Source of the DNA: an uncultured Prevotellaceae bacterium
Lineage (GTDB): Bacteria > Bacteroidota > Bacteroidia > Bacteroidales > Bacteroidaceae
Length of the DNA stretch: 64,000 nucleotides
Assembly (NCBI GenBank): GCA_902768785.1
Contig: CACXMM010000002.1
Coordinates: forward strand, 86,589 to 150,588
Direction: 5' to 3'
The notes beneath the pieces were generated by a model. It had not been told where the DNA came from. It saw only the letters and a list, made by a program, of their open reading frames with translations, and searched no databases. The stretch's first letter is position 1; each line of letters starts with the position of its first letter. Made by a program: the position numbers and the translations under genes. This document shows positions 1-9,973 of this stretch, one piece after another.

Positions 1-414
1 CAGCACGTTACGGGCAGTGAGCAGACGACCAGCGTTCTTCTTACGGAATTTCGGAGCGATCTTACCCTTAGAGTTCTCCATCTGGTCATACTTATCGCAT
101 TCGAGAGCGGCATTGATAGCATTCAACGCTGCCTCTGCCATACCAACCTTGTCATAAGGTTCATTCTTCTGAGTGACCTGGTTGGTCAGCTGGATGTTGT
201 TCTCTTTGTCAAATTTCTCCAAAGCGAGGTCCACGAGCCTGTTATAGCCCTGTGCTTTGTCCTCAGCGGACAAGCCACTCAAGTTAGAGTCCAAGATTCC
301 CAATGCCTCCTGGTATGCTTTCGCACCCTTCATCTGCTTCAGGAAATCCTTGTTCTGTGCACCGGCTGAAACAGCTACCAGAGCGGCAACAGCCATCATG
401 ATCATTTTTTTCAT
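1..414 (-). CDS. Exported TPR-like protein, N-terminal part (runs off the window edge)
   Basis: The first 138 codons of a minus-strand gene are visible. The product starts MKKMIMMAVAALVAVSAGAQ, a typical signal peptide ending at Ala-Gln. The mature part is helical and charged (KAYQEALGILDSNLSGLSAE, later AEAALNAINAALECDKYD), which fits tetratricopeptide-like repeats of the kind often found next to gyrA in Bacteroidales. It probably acts in the periplasm or on the outer membrane as a protein-binding scaffold; the exact role is unknown. The start is the only ATG in frame before the signal peptide. The C-terminus lies outside the window, so length and repeat number cannot be judged. Confidence 0.7.
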   Translation of the reverse strand, partial: MKKMIMMAVAALVAVSAGAQNKDFLKQMKGAKAYQEALGILDSNLSGLSAEDKAQGYNRLVDLALEKFDKENNIQLTNQVTQKNEPYDKVGMAEAALNAINAALECDKYDQMENSKGKIAPKFRKKNAGRLLTARNVL

Positions 415-500
415 AAGCTTGTTTATTAAAAAAGGTTGTTAAATAGAATTTCTGTTTTCACACTTTTGATGTCATCGAATTGAAAAGGTTTAATTCCGGA

Positions 501-531
501 TGAAAACCTGTGGATTATTCCTCCACAGGTT
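501..531 (-). terminator. Hairpin over the gyrA stop codon
   Basis: A perfect 10-bp inverted repeat (AACCTGTGGA and TCCACAGGTT, 7-nt loop) surrounds the gyrA stop. On the minus strand it is followed by a short T-run. This is a plausible intrinsic terminator whose upstream arm lies inside the last gyrA codons. Confidence 0.5.
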
Positions 532-3154
532 CATCATCAGCGAAATCTACAATCGGGGGAACCGTGTCGTCTGGTTCACTGCTCTCAGCACCAGCAGTCA
601 CATCCTTACGGATAGCTTCTGAGTTCTGTGCCCATTCCTCACGACTCTTCTGTTCTACGATTGCCTCCAGTTCAGAACTCATCACCTTACAAACGCTGGC
701 GATTACATCATTCTTCTTCGTGAGGTTGATCAGTCGGACACCCTGTGTGGCACGTCCCATCACACGACAATCGGCTACGGCGAGTCGGATCACGATACCG
801 CTCTTATTGATAATCATGAGATCGTTCTCATCTGTCACGTTCTTGATTGCTACCAGACGACCTGTCTTATCCGTGATATTCAGTGTCTTCACACCCTTCG
901 TACCACGGTTGGTGATGCGGTAGTCCTCTACCTGCGAACGCTTGCCATATCCTTCCTCGCTCACCACCATGATGGTCTCTTGTTCAGGATTGTTCACCAC
1001 AACCATACCTACTACGGCATCATCACCCTCGTCAATGCGCATGCCTCGAACACCGGTGGCCACACGACCCATGGTACGGATGGCACTCTCGTTGAAGCGA
1101 ACGGCACGACCGTTCCGGTTGGCAATGATCAGCTCGTTCTTTCCGTTGGTCAGACGAACATCCACCACCTCGTCACCTTCCAGAATATTGATGGCGATCA
1201 CACCATTGGCACGTGGACGGGAGTAGGCTTCCAGACAGGTCTTCTTCACTACGCCGTTCTTGGTGGCGAACACTATGTAATGACTATTGATAAACTCTTG
1301 GTCCTCAAGACCTTTACCGCGTAGTCTCAAGAAATTGTTCACAGAGTCGTCACTATCGATATTCAGCAGGTTCTGAATGGCGCGACCCTTCGAGTTACGG
1401 TCACCCTCAGGAATCTCATAGCACTTCAGCCAGTAACAACGTCCCTTCTTCGTGAAGAACAGCATGGTTTGGTGCATCGTGGCGGGATAGATATACTCCG
1501 TGAAGTCATTGTCACGGGTACGGGCACCCTTGGCACCCACACCACCGCGGGCCTGCTCACGGAACTCCGACAGCGGGGTACGCTTGATATATCCCAGATG
1601 ACTCACTGTAATCACCACGGGATCATTGGGATAGAAGTCCTCGGCGTTGAACTCGTGCTCATCGGGCACGATCTGTGTGCGACGCTCGTCGCCATATTTC
1701 TCTTTCACCTCCTGAAGCTCGTCTTTCATCACCTGCTTGCAACGCTCGGGATTGTCGAGGATTTCCTGCAGGTCGGCGATCAGCTTCTGTAAATCATCAA
1801 ACTCCTGATGCAGCTGATCCACACGCAGACCGGTGAGCTGAGACAGACGCATATCCACGATGGCCTTCGACTGCAGTTCATCCAAGTCGAAACGCTGTTC
1901 CAGGTTCCGCTGAGCATCAGTAGGTGTCTTCGAGTTACGGATGATGTGCACCACTTCATCGATGTTGTTCACGGCGACAATCAGTCCTTCGAGGATATGG
2001 GCACGCTCCTGAGCTTTCTTCAGGTCGTACTTGGTACGGCGGATCGTCACATCATGACGGTGCTCGACGAAGTATTTCACACACTCTTTCAGGGAGAGCA
2101 GACGGGGACGTCCCTTCACCAGAGCGATGCAGTTCACCGAGAAGGCACTCTGCAATGCGGTCATCTTGAACAGTTTGTTCAGGATCACGTTGGCGTTGGC
2201 ATCTTTCTTTACATCGATGACGATACGCATACCCTGACGGCCTGACTCGTCGTTGGCATTTGAGATACCCTCCAACTTCCCGTCTTTCACAAGGTCGGCG
2301 ATGTATTCAATCAGCTGGGCTTTGTTCACACCGTAAGGAATCTCGGTGATCACAATCTTATCGTGTGCCTCATGACTCTCAATCTCAGCCTTGGCACGCA
2401 TCACGATACGTCCACGACCAGTCTCGTAAGCATCCTTCACTCCCTGCAGACCGTAGATAAACGCACCTGTGGGGAAGTCGGGAGCCTGGATATAGGTCAT
2501 CAGTCCTTCAGTATCGATCTCTGGGTTGTCAATATAGGCACAGCAGCCATCGATCACCTCACCGAGGTTATGGGTAGGGATATTGGTAGCCATACCTACG
2601 GCGATACCATTGCCACCGTTCACCAAGAGGTTCGGGATCTTCGTCGGCATCACGCTCGGTTCCGTCAGCGAGTCGTCGAAGTTGTTCACCATATCCACGG
2701 TGTCCTTCTCCAGGTCGTCCATGATATGCTCACCCATCTTCGACAGGCGGCACTCAGTATATCGCATGGCGGCAGCAGAGTCGCCATCCACACTACCGAA
2801 GTTTCCCTGACCATCTACCAGGGTATAGCGCATGTTCCAATCTTGTGCCATGCGCACCAAGGCACCATACACAGAGCTGTCACCATGGGGGTGGTACTTT
2901 CCTAATACTTCTCCCACGACGCGGGCACATTTCTTGTAAGGTTTATCGCTGGTGTTGCCGATTCCCGCCATACCATACAAGATACGACGGTGAACAGGCT
3001 TGAATCCGTCTCTCACGTCCGGGAGGGCACGCGCCACAATCACCGACATCGAGTAGTCGATGTATGACGATTTCATCTCTTCCTCAATGTTGATCTTAAT
3101 AATTCTGTCGTTGTCGATGGTTTGCCCACCATCAAAGGTTTGATTTTCGTCCAT
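515..3154 (-). CDS. gyrA: DNA gyrase subunit A
   Basis: The breakage-reunion subunit of DNA gyrase, which with GyrB introduces negative supercoils using ATP. At 879 residues it has full length. The N-terminal winged-helix/tower core contains the catalytic tyrosine Tyr132 in AAAMRYTE. The C-terminal half carries the six-bladed DNA-wrapping repeats, with a degenerate GyrA box (TNRGTKG). The quinolone region reads [14 protein letters not shown]: Ser93 matches E. coli Ser83, and Gly97 stands where E. coli has Asp87. The start at [10 protein letters not shown] is supported because the conserved core begins within 25 residues. gyrB is not adjacent. A promoter-like TAnnTTTG site about 150 nt upstream implies a long leader. 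Confidence 0.97.
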   Translation of the reverse strand: MDENQTFDGGQTIDNDRIIKINIEEEMKSSYIDYSMSVIVARALPDVRDGFKPVHRRILYGMAGIGNTSDKPYKKCARVVGEVLGKYHPHGDSSVYGALVRMAQDWNMRYTLVDGQGNFGSVDGDSAAAMRYTECRLSKMGEHIMDDLEKDTVDMVNNFDDSLTEPSVMPTKIPNLLVNGGNGIAVGMATNIPTHNLGEVIDGCCAYIDNPEIDTEGLMTYIQAPDFPTGAFIYGLQGVKDAYETGRGRIVMRAKAEIESHEAHDKIVITEIPYGVNKAQLIEYIADLVKDGKLEGISNANDESGRQGMRIVIDVKKDANANVILNKLFKMTALQSAFSVNCIALVKGRPRLLSLKECVKYFVEHRHDVTIRRTKYDLKKAQERAHILEGLIVAVNNIDEVVHIIRNSKTPTDAQRNLEQRFDLDELQSKAIVDMRLSQLTGLRVDQLHQEFDDLQKLIADLQEILDNPERCKQVMKDELQEVKEKYGDERRTQIVPDEHEFNAEDFYPNDPVVITVSHLGYIKRTPLSEFREQARGGVGAKGARTRDNDFTEYIYPATMHQTMLFFTKKGRCYWLKCYEIPEGDRNSKGRAIQNLLNIDSDDSVNNFLRLRGKGLEDQEFINSHYIVFATKNGVVKKTCLEAYSRPRANGVIAINILEGDEVVDVRLTNGKNELIIANRNGRAVRFNESAIRTMGRVATGVRGMRIDEGDDAVVGMVVVNNPEQETIMVVSEEGYGKRSQVEDYRITNRGTKGVKTLNITDKTGRLVAIKNVTDENDLMIINKSGIVIRLAVADCRVMGRATQGVRLINLTKKNDVIASVCKVMSSELEAIVEQKSREEWAQNSEAIRKDVTAGAESSEPDDTVPPIVDFADDEPVEE

Positions 3155-3307
3155 TTCTTATTGTAATCTACTTAATTGTTTCGAGTGTTTTGTTTGGAGA
3201 CAGGAGTCAGGAGACAGGAGACTGGAAGCAGTAGTCTTAAAAAATCCCAAAATCCCGTTTAAGGGCATTTAAAGCCCCTCTGACGGCCTGAGGCCACAAA
3301 ATCTAAG

Positions 3308-3339
3308 CAAAATTACAACAATTTTCCGATATACACAAA
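3308..3339 (-). promoter_or_regulatory. Predicted gyrA promoter
   Basis: On the minus strand TTTG, a 20-nt spacer and TAATTTTG match the Bacteroidetes -33/-7 promoter. Transcription would start near 3302, leaving a leader of about 150 nt before gyrA. Confidence 0.55.
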
Positions 3340-3431
3340 TCTGATGGGTAAAAAGCAGACTTAGTGTTGTTTTTTTAACATGAATACAGAATTATTTCCT
3401 ACTGCAAATCCGTAGGGGGTGGTTCTATGGG

Positions 3432-3541
3432 TTGTTCCGAACGGCGTTATCACTCGTTCCGAAGTCATCTACAACCCTTTCCGCCGTCATCTATAGGGGG
3501 TAAAGTGACGGCGGAACAACTCTTAGATGACGGCGGAACAA
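3432..3541. repeat. 22-bp-period intergenic array, units in both orientations
   Basis: Five contiguous 22-bp units with no spacer. The first three share TTCCG followed by GTCATC or a variant; the last two are inverted and share GACGGCGGAACAA. The 15-mer TTCCGCCGTCATCTA (3479-3493) is perfectly mirrored by TAGATGACGGCGGAA (3524-3538), so the array can also fold as a long hairpin. The function is unknown. Confidence 0.75.
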
Positions 3542-3581
3542 TACATATCTCTTGCTACTTGCCTCCATACAGTAGTTGCAT

Positions 3582-3623
3582 AAAAAACTCTACGAATTAG
3601 CTCGTTCGACTAATTCGTAGAGT
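3582..3623 (-). terminator. Intrinsic terminator of glgP
   Basis: A perfect 14-bp stem (ACTCTACGAATTAG with CTAATTCGTAGAGT, 9-nt loop) lies just after the glgP stop. On the minus strand it is followed at once by six T residues. Confidence 0.85.
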
Positions 3624-3660
3624 CTAGAGGTTATCGCCAAAGGCGATTAAGATACATTTC

Positions 3661-6222
3661 TTAATACTCCAGCCACTTCACGTAGGCGAAGTCCTGACGA
3701 TGCGGCAGCTTGTCGTTCTTCGGGTACATACGTACGGCGGCCTTGAAGCTACCGGCATGAGCCGACAGGAACTTACACTGGAACGTGTAGAGGTTGCCTT
3801 CCTTCTTGATGACCTCGAACGGACGGATGGCACCGATGCGCTCTTCACCATTCTTATCGATCTTGATGGAAACCAGTTCCAGACCAATGGCGTCGTCGAG
3901 ACCCTGCTCGTCGATCACGAAGGTAAGGGTGTAGGGAACACCGCTGATAGGACCTTCTACAGGCATGGTATTCTCCTTGCTCACCACATGGATGGCATCC
4001 CATCGCTCGGCCACCGTCTCCTTCCACAGGGCGATGTTCTTAGCCAGACGGTTGTCATTGGCTGAAAGTTCCTTGAAGCGGGCAGCCTCCTTGTTGTAGT
4101 ACTTATCATAGTAGTCATCGAGCTGGCGCTTCATCGTATAGTGCGGAGCAATGGTAGCGATGGAGTTCTTGATCACCTTGATCCATCCCTCGCTGTAGCC
4201 CTTGTCGTTCTTGTTATAATAAAGAGGTACGATCTCGTTCTCGAGCAGACCATAGATGGTCGCGGCATCGAGACGATCCTGATACTCCTGGTTCTGGTAG
4301 GTACGCTTCTCAGTGAGAGCCCATCCTGCACCCTCACGATAACCCTCGAGCCACCATCCGTCGAGCACGGAGAGGTTCACTACACCGTTCATCTCGGCTT
4401 TCTCACCAGAGGTACCTGATGCCTCCAACGGACGGGTCGGCGTATTCATCCAGATATCCACACCCGACACGAGACGGCGTGCGAGACGGAAGTCGTAATC
4501 CTCCAAGAAAATGATCTTACCCAGGAACTCAGGACGCTGACTGATCTCGTAGATACGCTTGATCAGACCCTGACCGGCACCATCGGCGGGATGCGCCTTT
4601 CCTGCAAAGAGGAACTGCACAGGACGCTCGGGGTCGTTCACGATCTTGCTCAGACGCTCGAGGTCGGTAAACAACAGGTGAGCACGCTTATAGGTGGCGA
4701 AACGGCGGCAGAAACCGATCATCAGGGCGTTCGGATTGATCTTCTCCAAGAGAGAGAGGACACGCGACGGATCACCCTGGTTCTTCAGCCAGTTCTCACG
4801 GAACTTAGAGCGGATATAGTCAGTAAGCTTGTTCTTCAGTGCCATACGGGTAGCCCAGATCTCCTCATCAGCCACATTATAGATAGCATGCCAGATCTCC
4901 TCGTTGCTCTGGTCGGCCATGTGGTTCTTGTCGAAGTGCTTGGCATAGAGGTGACGCCACTCAGAGGCAGCCCACGAGGGGAAGTGCACACCGTTGGTGA
5001 CATAGCCCACGTGGTTCTCTTCGGGATAGTAACCCTTCCAGATGGGGGCGAACATCTTCTGACTCACCCATCCGTGAAGCTTACTCACACCGTTAACCTC
5101 CTGACAGGTGTTAATGGCGAAGGTTGACATAGAGAATTTCTCACCATGGTCATCAGGATTCGTACGACCCATTCCGATGAACTCATCCCATGTGATGCCG
5201 AGGATGGCGGGATAGCCACCCATGTACTTACCGAAAAGGCTTTCATCGAAGTAGTCGTGACCGGCGGGCACGGGGGTGTGACAGGTATAGAGACCGCTGG
5301 CGCGCACCAGCTCCAGTGCCTGGTTGAAGGTGAGGCCGTCCTGGATATAGTCGCACAGACGCTGCAAGTTACAGAGGGCGGCATGTCCCTCGTTGCAGTG
5401 GTAGATATCCTTCTTGATGCCCAGCTTCTTCAAGGTGAGCATGCCACCGATACCCAGCAGGATCTCCTGCTTCAGACGATTCTCCCAGTCACCGCCATAG
5501 AGAGCATGGGTGATGGGCTTGTCGAACTCGGAGTTCATGTCGTTATCGGTATCGAGCAGGTAGAGGGCGATTCGTCCCACGTTGACACGCCATACGTAGG
5601 CATGCACCTGATAGTTCATATAGGGTACATCCACCACCAAGGGGTTACCCTCGGCATCCAGCTGACGCTCGATGGGCAGGGAGTTGAAGTTCTGTGCCTC
5701 GTAGTTCGCGATCTGCTGACCATCGATGCTCAGGCTCTGTGTAAAGTAACCGAAACGATAGAGGAATCCCACAGCACACATATCAACATTACTGTCGGAA
5801 GCTTCTTTCAGGTAGTCACCGGCAAGCATACCCAGACCGCCGGAATAGATTTTCAGGACCTGATTCAAACCGTACTCCATACAGAAGTAGGCTACAGAAG
5901 GCCGCTTACTGTCGGGCTTCACGTCCATGTACTTGCGGAAGAGCTTATAGACGTTCTTCACGTTCTTCATGATCTCTTTGTCCTTCACAATCTCTTCCTT
6001 ACGGTGATAGCTCAGTCGCTCGAGCAAAAGTACGGGGTTGTGGTTCACCTCCTCGTAGAGGTCCTCGTCCAGACTGCGCCACAGCTCACGAGCTTCGTAG
6101 TTCCAAGCCCACCACATGTTATGAGCCAGTTCGTCGAGGCACTTCAGTTCCTCGGGAAGACTCGACTTCACTGCCAACTCCTTCCAGGCAGGAGCATTGG
6201 AATAATCAGCTTTAATTTTCAT
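3661..6222 (-). CDS. glgP: Alpha-glucan phosphorylase
   Basis: A GT35 glycogen/maltodextrin phosphorylase that releases glucose-1-phosphate from alpha-1,4-glucan ends with a pyridoxal phosphate cofactor. At 853 residues it belongs to the bacterial group with an N-terminal DUF3417 segment (about residues 14-120, including [17 protein letters not shown]). The cofactor lysine is Lys608 in [14 protein letters not shown], followed by the family motif [24 protein letters not shown] near the middle is also typical. It follows the glycogen synthase gene by 46 bp on the same strand and probably shares its transcript, so synthesis and breakdown of storage glycogen are co-expressed. A strong terminator follows. 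Confidence 0.95.
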   Translation of the reverse strand: MKIKADYSNAPAWKELAVKSSLPEELKCLDELAHNMWWAWNYEARELWRSLDEDLYEEVNHNPVLLLERLSYHRKEEIVKDKEIMKNVKNVYKLFRKYMDVKPDSKRPSVAYFCMEYGLNQVLKIYSGGLGMLAGDYLKEASDSNVDMCAVGFLYRFGYFTQSLSIDGQQIANYEAQNFNSLPIERQLDAEGNPLVVDVPYMNYQVHAYVWRVNVGRIALYLLDTDNDMNSEFDKPITHALYGGDWENRLKQEILLGIGGMLTLKKLGIKKDIYHCNEGHAALCNLQRLCDYIQDGLTFNQALELVRASGLYTCHTPVPAGHDYFDESLFGKYMGGYPAILGITWDEFIGMGRTNPDDHGEKFSMSTFAINTCQEVNGVSKLHGWVSQKMFAPIWKGYYPEENHVGYVTNGVHFPSWAASEWRHLYAKHFDKNHMADQSNEEIWHAIYNVADEEIWATRMALKNKLTDYIRSKFRENWLKNQGDPSRVLSLLEKINPNALMIGFCRRFATYKRAHLLFTDLERLSKIVNDPERPVQFLFAGKAHPADGAGQGLIKRIYEISQRPEFLGKIIFLEDYDFRLARRLVSGVDIWMNTPTRPLEASGTSGEKAEMNGVVNLSVLDGWWLEGYREGAGWALTEKRTYQNQEYQDRLDAATIYGLLENEIVPLYYNKNDKGYSEGWIKVIKNSIATIAPHYTMKRQLDDYYDKYYNKEAARFKELSANDNRLAKNIALWKETVAERWDAIHVVSKENTMPVEGPISGVPYTLTFVIDEQGLDDAIGLELVSIKIDKNGEERIGAIRPFEVIKKEGNLYTFQCKFLSAHAGSFKAAVRMYPKNDKLPHRQDFAYVKWLEY

Positions 6223-6268
6223 AATCTCTGAAGTTTTGTTATTGAATGATTGATTTTTCTATTGATTC

Positions 6269-7936
6269 TCACGATTTTGTCTGTTTCCGCTCCTCAGCTT
6301 TACGCAGGGCATGGTCATAGGCTTGCTGGTAGTAGGTGATGAAATGGCTCCATAGGGCAAGCTTCGACAATTTGGAAGCGTTCGAACGTGACTTCTCCAC
6401 CTCTTTTTCCTTCATGTTGGAATAGTGGGCCACGGTGTCCTTGATCTCATCGGCTACCTCGGAATAATTATAATCGGTGCGATGGATCACCTTCACCCCA
6501 TCCTCGATCTCACTGTAGCGTCCCTTCACACTGTTTGCCCACAAACCGAAGCCTGCGAGGTCGGTGGTGATGCAGGGCACCTTGAAGGCCACCGCCTCCA
6601 GGGGGGTATATCCCCAGGGCTCATAATAAGAGGGATAGATGCAGAGATCGTTGCCCAGAACCAGATCGTAGTAGGCCAGGTTCAGTACTCCGTCGTCGCC
6701 CGTGAGATAACAGGGCAAGAAAATTAGCTTTACCTTGTCCTCAGGACGGTTGTGCATATCAAGAAATTTCAACATGCCCAATACGTTGTCATGAGTCATG
6801 TTATGCAGCCAGTGCGTGATCTCCGGTACGGGCAGCGGGGAATCATATTGTTTACCGCTTTTCAGTCGATCGACCAAATCCTGACGGGGCTCCCCTACCC
6901 AACCAGGTACCTCGATGAAGGCCACTACGTTCTTGTTGAGTTCCTTGTCACGCAGCAGACGGTTCATGGCTTCTATATACACATCCACACCTTTGTTGCG
7001 GAACTCATAGCGACCACTTGTAGAAACGATCAAAGTGTCGTTATCTAAGTTGGTACCTAATAAGGCATTAGCCACATCGAGCAAACGCTTTCTTGCAGCT
7101 TTGCGCTTTTTGGTGAAGGTAGCACCTTTGGGGACGAAACTGTTGTCAAATCCATTGGGGAGAACGAAGTCCACAGGACGGTCGAGCAGTTCTTTGCATT
7201 CGTTGGCAGTGATATCACTCACCGTCGTGAAGCAATCCACGTAATGGGCGGTTTGCTTCTCGATGGAATGCTTGCTCTGCATATTCAGTTCCCACGACAT
7301 CTGGTCACCGTTATAAGCAAAGAGATAATCGTACAAAGGCTTGTTGTTTCCAGCGATGCTACGACCAATACTAGTAGCATGTGTTGTAAAGACCGTTCCT
7401 ACCTCAGGGAGTTTGTTGTTAATATACAGGACACCCAAGCCGGTCATCCACTCATTGCCATGGTAAATCACCTTTTTGGATGCGTCAAGATATTTGTGAT
7501 AATAGCTTTCAACAACAAGAGCAGCAGCATAGGAAAACATCGAAGCCTCGTCGTAGTCGCCGTATGCATGAAGGGAGTCCACTTGGTAGTTCTCCCACAG
7601 CCAGGTGTAGATCTGATCTTTCTGTGCAAAAAAAGGCTGGAAATCAACAAGAATGGCAATCGGTGCTCCTGGTATATCCCAACGTCCTACCCTGAAATGT
7701 AGTCCATTCGCAGCCGCCTCTGTCTTCCATTCCTTGAGCAGAGTCTTATCTTCAGTAAAATACGGACAGCTTTTCTCGCCCCAGCAGTCAGGACCAATGA
7801 AGATGATCCTGTCTATCATCATCTCTTGAAGCGTTTTGGCTCTTGTGGAAAGAACTGTGTATATACCTCCTACCTTATTGCATACTTCCCAACTAGATTC
7901 GAACACATAGTCGGGCGCTAATATCTCTTTTGTCAT
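6269..7936 (-). CDS. Glycogen synthase, GT3 (eukaryotic-like) type
   Basis: A 555-residue glucosyltransferase. The N-terminus FESSWEVCNKVGGIYTVLST carries the KVGGIYTVL donor-binding loop, and the middle (YHGNEWMTGLGVLYIN; later YPSYYEPWGYTPLEAVAF) matches the GT3 glycogen synthases of animals, fungi and Bacteroidetes rather than bacterial GlgA of GT5. It extends alpha-1,4-glucan chains, probably from UDP-glucose as is usual for GT3; this is inferred from the family. The acceptor-side EPWGYTPLE motif contains the conserved catalytic Glu region. It is the first gene of a two-gene operon with glgP and has a clear promoter just upstream, divergent from the next gene. Confidence 0.92.
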   Translation of the reverse strand: MTKEILAPDYVFESSWEVCNKVGGIYTVLSTRAKTLQEMMIDRIIFIGPDCWGEKSCPYFTEDKTLLKEWKTEAAANGLHFRVGRWDIPGAPIAILVDFQPFFAQKDQIYTWLWENYQVDSLHAYGDYDEASMFSYAAALVVESYYHKYLDASKKVIYHGNEWMTGLGVLYINNKLPEVGTVFTTHATSIGRSIAGNNKPLYDYLFAYNGDQMSWELNMQSKHSIEKQTAHYVDCFTTVSDITANECKELLDRPVDFVLPNGFDNSFVPKGATFTKKRKAARKRLLDVANALLGTNLDNDTLIVSTSGRYEFRNKGVDVYIEAMNRLLRDKELNKNVVAFIEVPGWVGEPRQDLVDRLKSGKQYDSPLPVPEITHWLHNMTHDNVLGMLKFLDMHNRPEDKVKLIFLPCYLTGDDGVLNLAYYDLVLGNDLCIYPSYYEPWGYTPLEAVAFKVPCITTDLAGFGLWANSVKGRYSEIEDGVKVIHRTDYNYSEVADEIKDTVAHYSNMKEKEVEKSRSNASKLSKLALWSHFITYYQQAYDHALRKAEERKQTKS

Positions 7937-7958
7937 CTTGTCCTTTATATAACGGCTG

Positions 7959-7989
7959 CAAAGATAACATAAAAATCGTTTATTACCAA
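7959..7989 (-). promoter_or_regulatory. Predicted promoter of the glycogen operon
   Basis: On the minus strand TTG, 20 nt, then TATCTTTG, about 20 nt before the glycogen synthase start. It is divergent from the promoter at 8020-8050, with only 30 bp between the two -33 boxes, so one bound protein could affect both. Confidence 0.75.
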
Positions 7990-8019
7990 CTTTTCAAAGT
8001 CATTTTTTCCCGTAAACCC

Positions 8020-8050
8020 TTGATTTCTTGATTAATGTTAGTTATCTTTG
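8020..8050 (+). promoter_or_regulatory. Predicted promoter of a small exported protein
   Basis: TTG, 20-nt spacer, TATCTTTG. Its position decides the start of the next gene: an upstream TTG codon lies inside the -7 box and cannot be used, so the ATG at 8078 is the start. Confidence 0.75.
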
Positions 8051-8077
8051 CAGCATCAAACAGAAAATCCAGATAAG

Positions 8078-8512
8078 ATGGGAAGAAAAAAAATACTGCT
8101 GTTAGCCGTGCTGCTGCTGTTCACCATGTACGGAAAGGCCCAGACGGTGACTGACTCTACCTTCGTGGGAAAGATCAGTAACGATGAGCTGAAGATCTAT
8201 CTCGTGATGAACCTAATAGAGAAAAATGTCATTGTTCCCCAGCAGGAAGTGTTCGGCGAGGTGGATGGATACATGGGGTGTAAGGACACGGTTCATGTAT
8301 GGACCATTGTCTCGTCGGAGATCAAAGGTCACATGGCTCGCATTGAGATGATCAACAACTACGGAAGTGAAGATATCACAGCAACAATCACCCTGGAGAA
8401 AGACGGTTCTTTTACTTACAAACACATCTCAGGGAGCACACTGAAGTTCCCTGTAGGACAGAAATGGTATAAGATTCCATCGAAGGTATCGTTCAAGAAA
8501 GCCGGGAAGTGA
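8078..8512 (+). CDS. Small exported protein of unknown function
   Basis: A 144-residue product starting MGRKKILLLAVLLLFTMYG, a signal peptide cut after KAQ. The mature domain (FVGKISNDELKIYLVMNLIE onward) looks like an alternating beta-strand protein with a single cysteine and ends in a basic tail, FKKAGK. I recognise no family. It faces the glycogen operon head to head and converges with the PurF-like gene with only four bases between the stop codons. The start was moved to the ATG because the promoter covers the longer reading frame. Confidence 0.7.
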   Translation: MGRKKILLLAVLLLFTMYGKAQTVTDSTFVGKISNDELKIYLVMNLIEKNVIVPQQEVFGEVDGYMGCKDTVHVWTIVSSEIKGHMARIEMINNYGSEDITATITLEKDGSFTYKHISGSTLKFPVGQKWYKIPSKVSFKKAGK

Positions 8513-8535
8513 TGAATCACTCCTCGGCTTTCTTG
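8494..8535. terminator. Shared bidirectional hairpin made of two coding ends
   Basis: Two 20-nt arms, matching at 18 positions with a 2-nt loop, straddle both stop codons of the convergent genes. The left arm encodes the C-terminus of the small exported protein and the right arm that of the PurF-like protein. It is probably a bidirectional terminator, although no long T-run follows. Confidence 0.55.
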
Positions 8536-9947
8536 TCTTGGAAGAAATAACTGCTACCATCGAAGCAGTGGGTGCATACCTTGCATTTGGGTAAACCGAT
8601 GGCATCAATCAAAGTCTCTATCTTGTTGAACTTCACACTGGTAAGACCCAACCTGCGACCAATTTCCTCTACCATTCGATTGTACTGAGGACTGTCTGTC
8701 GTGGCATATTTTTCCAGGTCCTTGTTCACATCCCCCTCGAAGTCTTGAATGATACGACGGGTGATCAGCTCCAAGTCGCTCTTCGAGGCGGTGAAACCGA
8801 TGAATGGACAACCATAGACCAGCGGAGGACAAGAAATACGGGCATGCACCTCCTTGGCGCCGTACTCGAAGAACATCTTCACGTTGTCACGAAGCTGGGT
8901 GCCGCGAACAATGGAGTCGTCGCAGAACACCACGCGCTGGTTTTCCATCAGTTCACGGTTTGGTATGAGTTTCATCTTTGCCACGAGGTTTCGGCGACTT
9001 TGGTTACCAGGGGTGAAACTTCGGGGCCAAGTGGGGGTATATTTCAGGACGGCACGCTTATAGGGGATCTGATGACCCACCGCATAGCCTAAGGCCGTTC
9101 CAACTCCACTATCAGGGATACCGCACACGCAGTCGGCCTCGGTAGTATCTTCCTCTCCCATCACTTTTCCCACTTTTTCGCGCACATCCTCAGCATTGAC
9201 TCCCTCGTAGTCACTGGCAGGGAATCCGTAATACACCCAAAGGAACGAACAGATCTGCTCGCGTTGGAAAGGCTGTTGCATCACCTCTACGCCATCGGCA
9301 CGAAGACGGACTATCTCTCCAGGACCAACATCACGGATGGGCTGGTATTCGAGGTTCGGCAGACTGGTGGTCTCGCTGGTCACGGCAAAGGCACCCTCTT
9401 TCTGACCGATTACCACAGGCGTTCTTCCTAATGCGTCACGAGCAGCAATGATACCATCCTCGGTGAGGATCAACATCGAACAGGATCCTTTCACTTTCTG
9501 ATAAACAAGGTTGATACCATCTACGAACGTGTCACCCATATTGATCAGCAGGGCTATCAGCTCGGTCTGGTTGATGTTGTTCGCACTCATCTCACTGAGA
9601 TGCATGCGCTTCTCCAACAGTTCTTGGGCGATTTCTCGGAGGTTGTTCACCTTGGCAACGGTGACAAGCGCGAAACGACCTAAATGGGAGTTGATGAGGA
9701 TAGGCTGTGGATCGGTATCGCTGATGACACCAATACCTGCCGAACCGGCAAAGCCATCCAGTTCCTTCTCGAAACGGGAACGAAAATAGTCACGTTCCAA
9801 GCTGTGAATAGAACGTGAGAAGCCTTTGTTGCAATCGAATGTAACCAAACCAGCACGTTTTGTCCCTAAATGAGAATTATAATCCGTTCCGTAAAACAAA
9901 TCGTTTACGCAATCTTTTACTGAAATTGTTCCGAAAAAACCACCCAT
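8517..9947 (-). CDS. PurF-like phosphoribosyltransferase lacking the glutaminase cysteine
   Basis: A 476-residue homologue of amidophosphoribosyltransferase. In PurF an Ntn glutaminase domain (mature N-terminus Cys-Gly-x-Phe-Gly) passes ammonia to a PRPP transferase domain. Here the N-terminus is MGGFFGTIS, with Gly2 where the catalytic cysteine should be. The PRPP loop is intact (VVFCDDSIVRGTQLRDN). Cysteines in ICSFLWVYYGFP, YGCPFIGF and the C-terminal KCKVCTHCFDG sit where Bacillus-type PurF binds its 4Fe-4S cluster. No in-frame Met or Cys lies upstream, and the promoter is about 25 nt away, so a missed N-terminus is unlikely. It may use free ammonia, another amine donor, or act as a regulatory paralogue. 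Annotation as purF would be unsafe. Confidence 0.85.
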   Translation of the reverse strand: MGGFFGTISVKDCVNDLFYGTDYNSHLGTKRAGLVTFDCNKGFSRSIHSLERDYFRSRFEKELDGFAGSAGIGVISDTDPQPILINSHLGRFALVTVAKVNNLREIAQELLEKRMHLSEMSANNINQTELIALLINMGDTFVDGINLVYQKVKGSCSMLILTEDGIIAARDALGRTPVVIGQKEGAFAVTSETTSLPNLEYQPIRDVGPGEIVRLRADGVEVMQQPFQREQICSFLWVYYGFPASDYEGVNAEDVREKVGKVMGEEDTTEADCVCGIPDSGVGTALGYAVGHQIPYKRAVLKYTPTWPRSFTPGNQSRRNLVAKMKLIPNRELMENQRVVFCDDSIVRGTQLRDNVKMFFEYGAKEVHARISCPPLVYGCPFIGFTASKSDLELITRRIIQDFEGDVNKDLEKYATTDSPQYNRMVEEIGRRLGLTSVKFNKIETLIDAIGLPKCKVCTHCFDGSSYFFQDKKAEE

Positions 9948-9973
9948 AAATGTCGATAATCTATTTGAGACTG

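Larger units (their letters stand above)
3155..3660. other. 506-bp intergenic region between glgP and gyrA
   Basis: No open reading frame of substance is visible. From the gyrA side it holds a roughly 150-nt leader with a short duplicated purine-rich segment (GGAGACAGGAGTC then GGAGACAGGAGACTGG, about 3196-3225), a promoter-like site near 3308-3339, a 22-bp-period array, and the glgP terminator next to glgP. Confidence 0.7.

Noticed and set aside
5146-6231. Long open frame (361 codons) on the plus strand inside glgP
   Set aside because: It is exactly antisense to the start of a clearly conserved glgP, has no signal of its own, and its long length follows from the codon bias of the real gene.
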